Positions 7,527-16,077 of a stretch of 64,000 nt of DNA are shown piece after piece; position 1 is the first letter of the stretch; each line of letters opens with the position of its first letter. The notes under the pieces were generated by a model, which saw only the letters and a program-made list of their open reading frames with translations, did not search any database and was not told where the DNA came from. This DNA is from Bacillus sp. NEB1478. Lineage in GTDB: Bacteria > Bacillota > Bacilli > Bacillales > Fictibacillaceae. Location of the stretch: positions 496,001 to 560,000 of the forward strand of contig NZ_CP134049.1 of the NCBI RefSeq assembly GCF_031582965.1. The letters are read 5' to 3'. A program made the position numbers and the translations under genes.

Positions 7527-7760
7527 TATCTCAAACCTCATCCCTTCAAAGGCCAAAATCCCCATAACCAGTTCTTGCTGGATCAATTGTCACTGCAACT
7601 TCACAAACCACCCCTCAAGCCATCCATCCTGTTTTGCTCCTCCACCTAACTCCCTATTCAAAATCCCTGCTTTTTTCCGATAGTTTAAGAGAGTAGATTT
7701 TGGTGTGCGGAAAAGACGCAATATTTGTAAACTATATGCACCATTTTGTGGGGGATGAAC

Positions 7761-10553
7761 ATGTCAGAGAATCAAACGAGATATTCCCGATTAGCCCATA
7801 TTACAAAGTTGATCAATACGAAATTGGAATTAGAAGATGTGTTAAAACACGTGGTTTCGGCCATTTCTGAAGAGATCGTTCAGTGTGATTCCATAGGCAT
7901 CTATTTGCCGCAGGATGATGGAACGTTTAGGGGATTTGTTGGGAAACCGGAAGTAATTAATGGGAATACGTTAACGAACCTTGTCATTGATCCGAATGTG
8001 GATTTGTTGGCGAAGGAAGTTTTGGAGAGAAAAGAAGCGATTTATATTCCGGATACGTCAAAGGATGATCGACCGGATCCAAGGCCGATCAGAGCGTTCA
8101 GTATCAAGTCGCTCCTCTGTTTGCCGATTTTCAACGGTGATGAGACGTATGGGTTAGTGTTTTTGTTCGATTACGGTATTCCAATGGATTTGTCCGATTC
8201 TGAAATCCAGACGGTTCAGGCTTATGTGAACATGGCAGCCGTTGCGATTCGAAACACGAAAAGCCTGCATAGAAAGGAAAGCCTTCTTGCTGAAAAGCAG
8301 CTTTTGCTTGATGTGAACCGGGAGCTGTCCGAATGTTCGACGATGCAGGCTGTGCTGGACACATGCTTTTTATATGTCGGAAAGGTGCTCGGCAACACCA
8401 ATATAGCAGCGCACATCATCGATCCGATCGCGGAACGAAAGCTTCGGCCAGCAAGCCTCAGTAAAGAGAGTGACTGGACGGAAGAGAACTGGAAGAAGAA
8501 GCATGGCCAGATCGAGGTCGATTTTAAAAAGGACCTTATGTTTCAGGAAGTCATCATGACGAAAAAAGCGGTTTATATTCCTGATGTGTTCCAGGATCCA
8601 AGGCCGAATCATGATGCTTGCCGCAGCTTTGGAATCAAAGGGATGTACACGATGCCGCTCATTGCGATGGGAGAGGTGCTTGGAACTATTCCGGTGGCAA
8701 ACTTGAAGGATAGCTATCGAAATTATAAGGACGTGGATCTTCAGCTTGCACAGTCGATTGTTGATGCGACCGCATTGGCGCTGTTCAATCTTCTTTTTGT
8801 TGAAAAACAGGAGATCATCATTCAAGAACGAACGTCACAGCTGATGCAAAAAAATGAGGCGCTAAACGAAGCAGTCAGTAAGTTGAGCCGGTTGAGCCGT
8901 GAAGTCGAACTGATTCTGGATTCTGCTGGTGAAGGAATTTTTGGACTAGATCTGAATGGGAACTTTACGTTCTGTAATCCTGCCGCGGTCAAAATGCTCG
9001 GCTATTCAGACAAAGAAGAGCTGATTGGACTGCCTTTTTATGAGATATACCGCTCGATCAAATGCAATGGATTGAATGGAGAATTTATCATTCCCGAAAA
9101 CTCATTCCTAACGGACAAACATTTTTGCAAGATGGATGGGACGACCATACCCGTCGAATTTGTTACTTCCACGATTAAGGAAGAGGATCATATTGTTGGC
9201 TATGTGATCACGTTCAAAGACAATACGATTCGAAAAAAGATGGAAGAAAAAATAAAATATCTTGCGTATTACGACAGTTCCACTAACTTGCCCAACCGAA
9301 TTTTGTTCAGAGACAAGTTGAATGAAGAGCTGGTTGATGCTGAACAAAACAATGAGCAGCTGGCTGTTATGTTCTTGGACCTTGACCGTTTTAAAACGAT
9401 CAATGACACGATGGGGCATAGTTTTGGTGATGAACTTCTAAAGAAGGTGGCGGAGCGCCTTGTTTCCTTTATCCCTAAAGCATATACGCTCTCGAGACAG
9501 GGTGGAGATGAATTCACCATCATCATGCCGAAGCTAACGAGTGAAGACGCTGTAAAGGAGCTTTCTGAAGAAATATTAGATTCGTTCACGCGTTCTTTTA
9601 GCTTGGATGGCAACGAGGTCTTTATTAAGACGAGCATCGGAATCAGCCTATATCCGCGTGATGGCGCAGATTCTGATACGTTAATAAAAAATGCAGATAC
9701 GGCGATGTACAAAGCGAAAGAATCATCAGGCGGAAATTATTGTTTTTATAAAAATCATATGGATTTCCGTTCGCTCGACGGCATTAAGCTGGAGAGTGAC
9801 TTGAACAAGGCTTTAGAAAATGATCAGTTTGTCATCTACTATCAGCCTCAAGTGGATTTTGTGAATAAAAAAATCACTGGTGTTGAAGCGTTGATCCGCT
9901 GGAACCATCCGGTTAGAGGGATGATTTCACCAGGAGAATTTATTCCGATTGCGGAAGAAACGGGCTTGATCGTACCGATCGGGGAGTGGGTGCTGCGTAA
10001 TGCTTGTAAGCAGATTAAAGAGTGGCACAATCAAGGACTTCCACCTGTGTATTTATCCGTGAACATGGCGGCACAGCAGTTTACGCAAAAGAAACTTATC
10101 CCGATGATTCATGACATCCTTCAGGAAACTGAGCTGTCTCCGGAGTTTCTTGTGCTGGAATTGACGGAAAACGCCATCATTCAAGATACAAAAATGACGT
10201 TATGCATCATGCAAAAGTTGAAAGAACTCGGTATTCGAATCGCGATCGACGACTTTGGAACGGGTTATTCATCGCTTGGTTACTTGAAAAACTTCCCGAT
10301 TGATACGTTAAAAATTGACCAGACGTTCGTGAGGGACATCGTCCAAGATAAAAACAACGCTGCCATTACAAACACGATCATCTCTTTGGCGAAAAACTTG
10401 AACTTAAACGTGATCGCAGAAGGTGTAGAAACGAAGGAACAAATTGATTTTCTACTGTCCAGCGAGTGTTCGCACATGCAGGGGTATTATTTCAGTCCGC
10501 CTGTAAGTGGAGAAAAGGTTGAGGAATTGTTTTATTCTACGATTAAAAACTAA
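7761..10553 (+). CDS. GAF-GAF-PAS-GGDEF-EAL cyclic-di-GMP signalling protein
   Basis: A 930-aa cytoplasmic sensor with two GAF domains (about residues 15-165 and 180-345), a helical linker, a PAS domain (about 385-490), GGDEF (505-660) and EAL (685-920). The cyclase motif is intact (GGDEF at about 581). The phosphodiesterase motifs are also intact: EALIRW near 709, ELTEN, DDFGTGYSSL and AEGVET. The allosteric I-site (RxxD five residues before GGDEF) is missing; PKAY is found instead. Both synthesis and hydrolysis of c-di-GMP are therefore possible. No transmembrane segment is seen, so the GAF/PAS domains likely sense cytoplasmic ligands. The ATG at 7761 is preferred for its GGGGGA ribosome site. 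Confidence 0.92.
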   Translation: MSENQTRYSRLAHITKLINTKLELEDVLKHVVSAISEEIVQCDSIGIYLPQDDGTFRGFVGKPEVINGNTLTNLVIDPNVDLLAKEVLERKEAIYIPDTSKDDRPDPRPIRAFSIKSLLCLPIFNGDETYGLVFLFDYGIPMDLSDSEIQTVQAYVNMAAVAIRNTKSLHRKESLLAEKQLLLDVNRELSECSTMQAVLDTCFLYVGKVLGNTNIAAHIIDPIAERKLRPASLSKESDWTEENWKKKHGQIEVDFKKDLMFQEVIMTKKAVYIPDVFQDPRPNHDACRSFGIKGMYTMPLIAMGEVLGTIPVANLKDSYRNYKDVDLQLAQSIVDATALALFNLLFVEKQEIIIQERTSQLMQKNEALNEAVSKLSRLSREVELILDSAGEGIFGLDLNGNFTFCNPAAVKMLGYSDKEELIGLPFYEIYRSIKCNGLNGEFIIPENSFLTDKHFCKMDGTTIPVEFVTSTIKEEDHIVGYVITFKDNTIRKKMEEKIKYLAYYDSSTNLPNRILFRDKLNEELVDAEQNNEQLAVMFLDLDRFKTINDTMGHSFGDELLKKVAERLVSFIPKAYTLSRQGGDEFTIIMPKLTSEDAVKELSEEILDSFTRSFSLDGNEVFIKTSIGISLYPRDGADSDTLIKNADTAMYKAKESSGGNYCFYKNHMDFRSLDGIKLESDLNKALENDQFVIYYQPQVDFVNKKITGVEALIRWNHPVRGMISPGEFIPIAEETGLIVPIGEWVLRNACKQIKEWHNQGLPPVYLSVNMAAQQFTQKKLIPMIHDILQETELSPEFLVLELTENAIIQDTKMTLCIMQKLKELGIRIAIDDFGTGYSSLGYLKNFPIDTLKIDQTFVRDIVQDKNNAAITNTIISLAKNLNLNVIAEGVETKEQIDFLLSSECSHMQGYYFSPPVSGEKVEELFYSTIKN

Positions 10554-10565
10554 GGGGCGGTTTAA

Positions 10566-12203
10566 TTGAAAGCAGTAAAATCAGTATTGGACTTTTTTCG
10601 AAGTGGCGGAGTAGAGTACATTTTTGGAATTCCTGCCGGTTCCGTGAACGCTTTTTTCGACGAACTATATGAAATGCCCGAAATAAAACCAGTCGTTACA
10701 AAACATGAGGGCGCGGCTTCTTACATGGCAGCCACTTATGCGAAGTACTCTAAAAAGCTGGGGGTTTGTATCGCGAGCAGCGGTCCTGGTGGAACGAACC
10801 TGATCACAGGCGCAGCAAATGCGATGAGAGAGCATCTTCCCGTTTTATTTTTGACAGGTGCCGTGCCGGTGAATACAGAAGGACTAAACGCTTCACAAGA
10901 ATTGGACGCTGATCCGATCTTCAAACCTGTCACAAAGTACAGTGTGACCGTGAGAGATTCGAGCCAGCTTTTAGATGAGGTAGCGAAAGCGGTAGAGATC
11001 GCCTTATCCGGTGTTCCCGGACCCGTTCATGTTGCAATGCCGATCGATGTGCAGCTGGAGTCGGTGGATGAAGTGGTGTTGCCGGCATTCCCAAAAAGAG
11101 AAGTGTTGGTCCCAGAGGCGAGCATCATTCAAGACTCAGCGCGAACCATGATCGAATCAAAGGGCGGCGGTTACGTTTTTATCGGACAAGGGATCAGAGG
11201 ATCCGTTGAGTTGCTGGTTGAACTGGCGGAGCTATTGGAATGGCCGATCATTTCCACGCCTCAAGCGAAAGGCTTTATTCCGTCAGACCATCCATTAAAT
11301 GCAGGAGTGTTCGGCTTTGCCGGTCATGAAAGTGCATCAGAACTTGTTAATGATGGGAATGGCAGCACACTTTTAGTGATCGGATCGAGTCTTGGTGAAA
11401 CGGCAACAAACAACTGGAACGCGAACCTCGCGAAAGACCGTAAAGTGATTCAAATTGACTTTGATGTGACAGTGTTTAACAGAAAGTATAATGTAGATTA
11501 TCCGATTTTAGGAGATGTGAATGTCAGTTTGGAAATGCTGATTGGCGAACTGCGCCGCTTAGGACTGGAGAGAACATCAGTAGAATGGACTTCTAAAAAA
11601 GGCAGTAGAGTGGATGAAGAGTACAATACGCAAAACGTATTGCTGAAATTGCAAGAATACCTTCCGAAAACAAACCGTTATACGATCGACATCGGTGAGT
11701 TCATGTCCTACGTGATTCACTACATGAAGGTGTTGGATCCCGATACATTTGATATAAACGTCCACTTTGGCGCGATGGGAAGCGGATTGAGTGCTGCTTT
11801 AGGATCTGCGTTTGCTGATCCTGCACGGCCGGTGGCATGTATAACAGGCGATGGCTGCTTCTTCATGCACGGGATGGAAGTGTTGACGGCAAAAGAAAAT
11901 AACTTGCCAATCCTGTTTGTGGTCATGAACAACGCTCGTTTAGGTATGGTGTATCACGGCCATTCGCTTCAATACAAACGTTCACACCCAAGCTTTGAAC
12001 AAGAACCGGTGAACATCGCAAAAATGGCAGAAGCATTTGGAATCCCAAGTGCACGAGTTGAGCGACTAGAAGACATTAATTTGGATATGCTGAGTTCATT
12101 GCAAAATAATGCGGGACCAGCCGTACTCGAAATCGCGTTGGTGGACAATAACGTACCACCAATGGGCGATCGCGTTAAGTTTTTATCTTCGTTTGGGAAG
12201 TAA
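10566..12203 (+). CDS. Thiamine-diphosphate enzyme, acetolactate synthase large-subunit-like
   Basis: A 545-aa ThDP-dependent decarboxylase of the acetolactate synthase / pyruvate oxidase superfamily. The N-terminal Pyr domain holds the catalytic glutamate in KHEGAAS (Glu48), the middle domain has the acyl-CoA-dehydrogenase-like nucleotide fold, and the C-terminal PP domain has GDGCFF near residue 428 with the terminal NN of the ThDP motif. No membrane-binding tail typical of pyruvate oxidase is obvious. The start is TTG at 10566 after AAGGGGCGG. It lies 12 bp behind the GGDEF-EAL gene, possibly co-transcribed. There is no regulatory-subunit gene nearby, so a catabolic role (AlsS- or pyruvate-oxidase-like) is more likely than branched-chain amino-acid synthesis. 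Confidence 0.85.
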   Translation: MKAVKSVLDFFRSGGVEYIFGIPAGSVNAFFDELYEMPEIKPVVTKHEGAASYMAATYAKYSKKLGVCIASSGPGGTNLITGAANAMREHLPVLFLTGAVPVNTEGLNASQELDADPIFKPVTKYSVTVRDSSQLLDEVAKAVEIALSGVPGPVHVAMPIDVQLESVDEVVLPAFPKREVLVPEASIIQDSARTMIESKGGGYVFIGQGIRGSVELLVELAELLEWPIISTPQAKGFIPSDHPLNAGVFGFAGHESASELVNDGNGSTLLVIGSSLGETATNNWNANLAKDRKVIQIDFDVTVFNRKYNVDYPILGDVNVSLEMLIGELRRLGLERTSVEWTSKKGSRVDEEYNTQNVLLKLQEYLPKTNRYTIDIGEFMSYVIHYMKVLDPDTFDINVHFGAMGSGLSAALGSAFADPARPVACITGDGCFFMHGMEVLTAKENNLPILFVVMNNARLGMVYHGHSLQYKRSHPSFEQEPVNIAKMAEAFGIPSARVERLEDINLDMLSSLQNNAGPAVLEIALVDNNVPPMGDRVKFLSSFGK

Positions 12204-12215
12204 AAGTGGTAAGGG

Positions 12216-12249
12216 GAGGCTGAATCAGTGGATTCAGCTTCTTTTTTTG
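12216..12249 (+). terminator. Rho-independent terminator
   Basis: Stem GAGGCTGAATC / GATTCAGCTTC followed by seven T, 13 bp after the ThDP-enzyme stop codon. Confidence 0.85.
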
Positions 12250-12273
12250 TATTTTGTACGGGTGGAAATGTGG

Positions 12274-12376
12274 CGATCCCAGACTTTTGGGTCGGAATCG
12301 CACACTTTTTTTCGCAATCACAGGAAAACAGATTGGAATCGCGCACTTTTTTTTAACAAACCCACACTTTTTCAGA
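12274..12376. repeat. Five-unit array with 20-21 bp period (GAATCGCACAC motif)
   Basis: Degenerate units of the form (G/C)AATCGCACACTTTT start at 12274, 12295, 12315, 12336 and 12357, a spacing of 21, 20, 21 and 21 bp. The sequence between motifs is not conserved. It lies in the non-coding gap between a terminator and the next gene. See also the arrays at 23771, 33504 and 63142. Confidence 0.65.
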
Positions 12377-12574
12377 ATATAAGCACGTGCCGCCAAAATT
12401 CGACAAACTCGATAAGGAATTTAAACAACTGTTTAACCAGAGGAAATAACTTCATTAACAAAAGGTAAATTAATAAATCCACCGTTAAGTTATCGTTTTG
12501 TTATTGTAAAAATGCTATTTTATTCTCTTTCTTTTAGTATGATGAATCATTATGCGAACAAAAAGAGGTTATAT

Positions 12575-13837
12575 ATGAAAAACTTTATTCTAGCATGGAT
12601 TAAAAAGTATTTTCTTGAAATAGGAATCTTTCTTTGTTTCGTTCTCCCGCCAGTCGGTATCACTATTTTATTGTTCACAGGCTGGTATTCGTTGCATCAC
12701 GTATGTAAAGAAGGCAAAAAGATCACGCTATCGCCGGGCTTATTTTTAATCATTTGCATGTTTGTGTCATCAATAGGTGCTGCGGCAATGATGGATAATT
12801 ATTCGTTTTTTCTCGTATCCGCGCTGCTCCTGGCCTACTTTGGGTTATACGTAAGGATTAAGAATGAAGGCGTTCAAAAAATATTTTCTGCATTTAAGTG
12901 GATCACGATATTTGGTGGTCTGTACTTTTATAGTTTATACCCATTTCAGCAGACTATCATGAATCATAAGGTGATGAGCTACTTTACAGGAACAGCTTTA
13001 TTGGGTGTTTCTAATGTGCATGACTATCAAAGGCTGATTGGGGCAGGCTACAATCCTAACTTTTCAGTGGCTGTGCTGCTTTTCGGTTTATCCTTTCTTC
13101 TTTCTGATTGTGTGAAGAACTTGAGGAAAGCGGCTTATTATAAACTTGGGGTTAAGATTGCAATCGTAGGGCTGTTCATCCATGCCATCATTTTAACCGG
13201 CTCAAAGGCTGGATTTGCCAGTATGTTCGTTATTTTCCTGCTATTTATTTTCAGATTCAATAAATTATGGGCTATGTTACTTGCGTTTATGATGGGCTTG
13301 AATATGCAGCTTATCTTAAACTGGATGCCAAGGAGCGAGCAGCTTTTCGAATCCGCAGGTCTGCGAAAAGAAATATGGAAACATTCTTTTTATATTTGGC
13401 AAAAACATTCCTTGTTTGGGACGACGCCTTTAGGCTTTAAAAAGGAATACTATCATTATTTTTACGAAAAAATACCGCATGCTCACAACATTCTGCTCGG
13501 CATCTTTACCGAATATGGCGCGCTTGGAGGAATTGCTTTTCTTATCGTCGTCGTTATCAATGGCTACAAAGTGTTCTCTCTCTATTTCTCGAAGCAGGAG
13601 AATAAGGTGTATTTGGATGTGTTTCTGTTTTCCTTGCCGGTCATTATTCTTACGGGTGTATTCGACTATGTCCTCTACTCACCACAGGTCGCATTGATGG
13701 CGATCATCTTAATGGCTTGCTGGGATAAGTACACGGAAAGACTGACTCTGCTGAATCCGAGAATGGTAGATGCTCTTAAACAGCAGATAAGTACACTATT
13801 TAAAACCTCAAAAAATAAAAGTCATTCAAAATTATAA
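12575..13837 (+). CDS. O-antigen ligase / polymerase-like membrane protein
   Basis: A 420-aa polytopic membrane protein with about ten hydrophobic segments. The Wzy_C hallmark region is visible: the TGSKAGF loop near the middle and HAHNILLGIFTEYGALGG in the large extracytoplasmic loop. Such proteins polymerise or ligate polysaccharide chains on undecaprenyl lipid at the outer face of the membrane; in Bacillus the analogue is TuaE of teichuronic acid synthesis. No other polysaccharide genes are in the window, so the substrate is unknown. The ATG at 12575 is chosen because GAGG lies 7 nt upstream; the upstream in-frame extension has no ribosome site. Confidence 0.82.
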   Translation: MKNFILAWIKKYFLEIGIFLCFVLPPVGITILLFTGWYSLHHVCKEGKKITLSPGLFLIICMFVSSIGAAAMMDNYSFFLVSALLLAYFGLYVRIKNEGVQKIFSAFKWITIFGGLYFYSLYPFQQTIMNHKVMSYFTGTALLGVSNVHDYQRLIGAGYNPNFSVAVLLFGLSFLLSDCVKNLRKAAYYKLGVKIAIVGLFIHAIILTGSKAGFASMFVIFLLFIFRFNKLWAMLLAFMMGLNMQLILNWMPRSEQLFESAGLRKEIWKHSFYIWQKHSLFGTTPLGFKKEYYHYFYEKIPHAHNILLGIFTEYGALGGIAFLIVVVINGYKVFSLYFSKQENKVYLDVFLFSLPVIILTGVFDYVLYSPQVALMAIILMACWDKYTERLTLLNPRMVDALKQQISTLFKTSKNKSHSKL

Positions 13838-13842
13838 GCAAT

Positions 13843-13876
13843 AAAAAAAGACATGAGCGCCCTCTTGTCTTTTTCT
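13843..13876 (+). terminator. Bidirectional terminator
   Basis: Stem AAAAGACATGAG / CTCTTGTCTTTTT with A-rich left and T-rich right flanks, between the convergent ligase-like gene and the 136-aa membrane protein gene. Confidence 0.8.
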
Positions 13877-13904
13877 CTTTTATTATGTAGGATATGTTGG
13901 CTCG

Positions 13905-14315
13905 TCATTCTTGCTTCCCATCCATTATTAGCCACAGATCTGTAATACCAAAAATGAGTGCAGGAAGTCCGCAAATTAGAGCGGTTCCAATATCTCCTTC
14001 TAATAAAGCACCGAAAAGAGCACCAAAGAATACATGGATGATCACATAGAGGACATTGCTTACTTTTCCTTTATAGTCTTGACTTTTATATATAAATTCT
14101 AAAGTTGATGAAACAATATTGCCATATGTTAAAACAATAATACCTATAACAAGGTTGTAAAAAAAGATTGCTTGGAAAATCGACTTTATTAATTTTGTCA
14201 AATCATGAACGGACTCCACTTGAGCCCAAAGGAGTAGAACTGCAATGATAAATGATGAAAGGAAAGAAGAAAGAAAAGAGGCAAATAATTTTCTTTTTAA
14301 ATAGAATTTATACAA
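13905..14315 (-). CDS. Hypothetical membrane protein (136 aa)
   Basis: Unrecognised family. The protein has a basic N-terminus (MYKFYLKRK), then four hydrophobic segments: two in the first half around residues 12-75, and two in the second half including a glycine-rich GALFGALLEGDIGTALICGLPALIFG stretch. The C-terminus is short and charged (MDGKQE). It is monocistronic and convergent with the ligase-like gene; a shared terminator lies between them. The ribosome site upstream of the ATG is weak (AGGAG in the reverse direction at about 14325). Function cannot be assigned. Confidence 0.65.
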   Translation of the reverse strand: MYKFYLKRKLFASFLSSFLSSFIIAVLLLWAQVESVHDLTKLIKSIFQAIFFYNLVIGIIVLTYGNIVSSTLEFIYKSQDYKGKVSNVLYVIIHVFFGALFGALLEGDIGTALICGLPALIFGITDLWLIMDGKQE

Positions 14316-14432
14316 ATAAAACGCTCCTAGTCAAATAAACCTATTAGTGCAAATATGATAATATTATTAATTATTATAACAAATTTTTACAAGCAGAAAA
14401 TTAATTGTTAACAATTGCATACAAAAGAATAG

Positions 14433-14693
14433 TCACCACAAGGCCCAGAATATGACGATACATTTTCAAATGGTGGCCAAGTCTCGTTAGTCCAAATCAC
14501 CTTTATTTGTAGGCAATATAAAGGTAATTTGGTTGACAGTAACGAGGAATCATTACAGAATAAGTTTTTCCCGCTTGAAAAGTTACCAGAAAATATTTTT
14601 ACTGAACATCAGATGCTTGTTGATGAATTATGGCGATTATTAGTTAATTTTTTAGGTAAATCAAACAAATGGATTAAAAAGTTTCCTATATGA
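14433..14693 (+). pseudogene. 5'-truncated NUDIX hydrolase remnant
   Basis: An open frame without a start codon (preceded by TAG at 14430) reads GPEYDDTFSNGGQVSLVQIT, then FICRQYKGNL, NEESLQNKFFPLEKLPENIF and a helical tail before TGA at 14691. That matches the C-terminal half of small Bacillus NUDIX hydrolases (the xxFFPLxELPExI block), but the N-terminal half with the NUDIX box is absent. It is a decayed gene fragment. It sits between the membrane protein gene and the LacI-type regulator, with no promoter or ribosome site seen. Confidence 0.7.
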
Positions 14694-14807
14694 AAGGAAA
14701 CTATTAAATCTGCTAGTTTTAGTGAAGAGGGATTGCTTCTTTATATAGATTTTTTATGATAGCAATGGAGCTCAATTATAATTTTTTGAATATTCAAAAA
14801 TAATAGT

Positions 14808-14821
14808 TGAAAACGCTTTCG
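14808..14821 (+). promoter_or_regulatory. cre-like site in the lacI-type gene promoter
   Basis: TGAAAACGCTTTCG fits the CcpA cre consensus TGWNANCGNTNWCA with one mismatch (final A). It overlaps a possible -35 TTGAAA. Catabolite repression of the sugar locus is inferred. Confidence 0.5.
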
Positions 14822-14848
14822 TTATCGCTTATCCTTTAAATATAAAAT

Positions 14849-14862
14849 CCTAAACGTTTCGG
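14849..14862 (+). promoter_or_regulatory. Putative LacI-family operator, site 1
   Basis: CCTAAACGTTTCGG is a near-perfect palindrome with the central ACGT core typical of LacI-family operators, immediately before the ribosome site of the regulator gene. The same core, CCGAAACGTT, recurs at 15910 and 15947, so autoregulation is likely. Confidence 0.65.
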
Positions 14863-14874
14863 AGGAGCGACCAA

Positions 14875-15894
14875 TTGGCTACGATAAAGGACATAGCAAG
14901 AGAAGTGGGGCTTTCTGTAACCACAGTATCCAGAGCATTAAATGATTATTATGATGTTAGTCCTAAGACTAAAAAAAGAGTAAAAGAAGTAGCTGAAGCG
15001 TTGAATTACAGTCCTAATCACATTGCGAGAAGCTTAGTTATGAAGAAAACGAAAACAATTGGTCTACTTGTGTCCGATTTAATGCGTGAAGGGGTTAAAG
15101 ATAACTTTACGTTTGAAGTACTAACTGGAATTAACAAGTGTGCCGGTGATTTGGGATATGATTTAGTTTTATTCAGTACAAGTTCAGATAAGCAAAAAGA
15201 AAAAACATACACTCAGCTTTGTCGTGAAAGAAGGGTTGATGGAGTAATCATTTCTGGTATTAAGACAAACGATCGCTATTTAACAGAAGTAGTTACAAGC
15301 GATATTCCGTGCGTATTGATTGATATACCAGTCAATTCAAATTCGGTCGGTTTCGTTACAACAGACAATGTATTAGGTGCTATGAAAGCTGTGCAACACT
15401 TGATTGAGCTTGGACATACGAAAATCGCATTTATGAACGGGCATAATTTTGCTTATGTGAGCAAAAAGAGGTTAGAAGGTTATTTATCCGCATTTGAAAA
15501 ATCAGAACTTCCGATACATAAAGAATGGATCGTAAATGGGTCCTTTTTAGACAGTACCGCTGAAAAAGTTGCTTATGAACTGCTTCAGAACAACCCTGAA
15601 ATCACAGCCATTTTTTGCGCGAGTGACCTGATGGCTCTTGGCGTAATAAAAGCAGCGGCCAAGTTGAATATCAAGGTTCCTGAAGATTTATCGATCGTCG
15701 GTTATGATGACATCTTATTAGCATCATATGTGACTCCTTCACTCACCACCATCTCACAAGACAAGTACCAAATGGGCTATCAGGCCGCAGAACTTTTAAT
15801 CAGTATGTTAAAAGACAACACGACTCCTCATCAAAGACTATTAAACACACATCTTATCATTAGAGAATCTACCTCACTTAATAACAAACAATAA
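14875..15894 (+). CDS. LacI-family transcription regulator
   Basis: A 339-aa repressor. The N-terminal DNA-binding domain reads MATIKDIAREVGLSVTTVSR with the hinge helix NHIARSLVMKK, followed by a periplasmic-binding-protein-like sugar domain (IGLLVSDLMREG, and the conserved DDILLASYVTPSLTT block near the C-terminus). The start is TTG at 14875 with GGAGGAG about 7 nt upstream. It precedes the ABC sugar operon on the same strand, and palindromic CCGAAACGTT sites occur in front of both, so it probably represses itself and the operon until an oligosaccharide or its product binds. Confidence 0.93.
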   Translation: MATIKDIAREVGLSVTTVSRALNDYYDVSPKTKKRVKEVAEALNYSPNHIARSLVMKKTKTIGLLVSDLMREGVKDNFTFEVLTGINKCAGDLGYDLVLFSTSSDKQKEKTYTQLCRERRVDGVIISGIKTNDRYLTEVVTSDIPCVLIDIPVNSNSVGFVTTDNVLGAMKAVQHLIELGHTKIAFMNGHNFAYVSKKRLEGYLSAFEKSELPIHKEWIVNGSFLDSTAEKVAYELLQNNPEITAIFCASDLMALGVIKAAAKLNIKVPEDLSIVGYDDILLASYVTPSLTTISQDKYQMGYQAAELLISMLKDNTTPHQRLLNTHLIIRESTSLNNKQ

Positions 15895-15909
15895 TTCATT
15901 ATTAAAAAT

Positions 15910-15959
15910 CCGAAACGTTAAAGATTACTTTGTTTGTCAAACAAAACCGAAACGTTTTG
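15910..15959 (+). promoter_or_regulatory. Operator pair upstream of the sugar ABC operon
   Basis: CCGAAACGTT at 15910-15919 and CCGAAACGTTTTG at 15947-15959 repeat the operator core found before the lacI-type gene. Between them is a perfect inverted repeat TTTGTTTG-T-CAAACAAA (15929-15945). The arrangement suggests repressor binding at two sites 37 bp apart over the operon promoter. Confidence 0.6.
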
Positions 15960-16077
15960 ATTCATGCGTTTACCAGTCAACAATTCAGATTTAATAGTGG
16001 TTGTTTGTGACAGTACTCGACCGCAAGTCTGTGAACTGTTACTTCAATATAAAAATTTTATTTGGGGGGTAAGAACG

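Noticed and set aside
7492-7683. 63-aa frame after the second peptide gene
   Set aside because: It begins in a terminator hairpin and has biased Pro/Ser/Cys content typical of C-rich non-coding DNA.
12109-12468. 119-aa frame on the plus strand
   Set aside because: Starts inside the ThDP-enzyme gene, runs through its terminator and the phased array; no ribosome site and no protein-like pattern.
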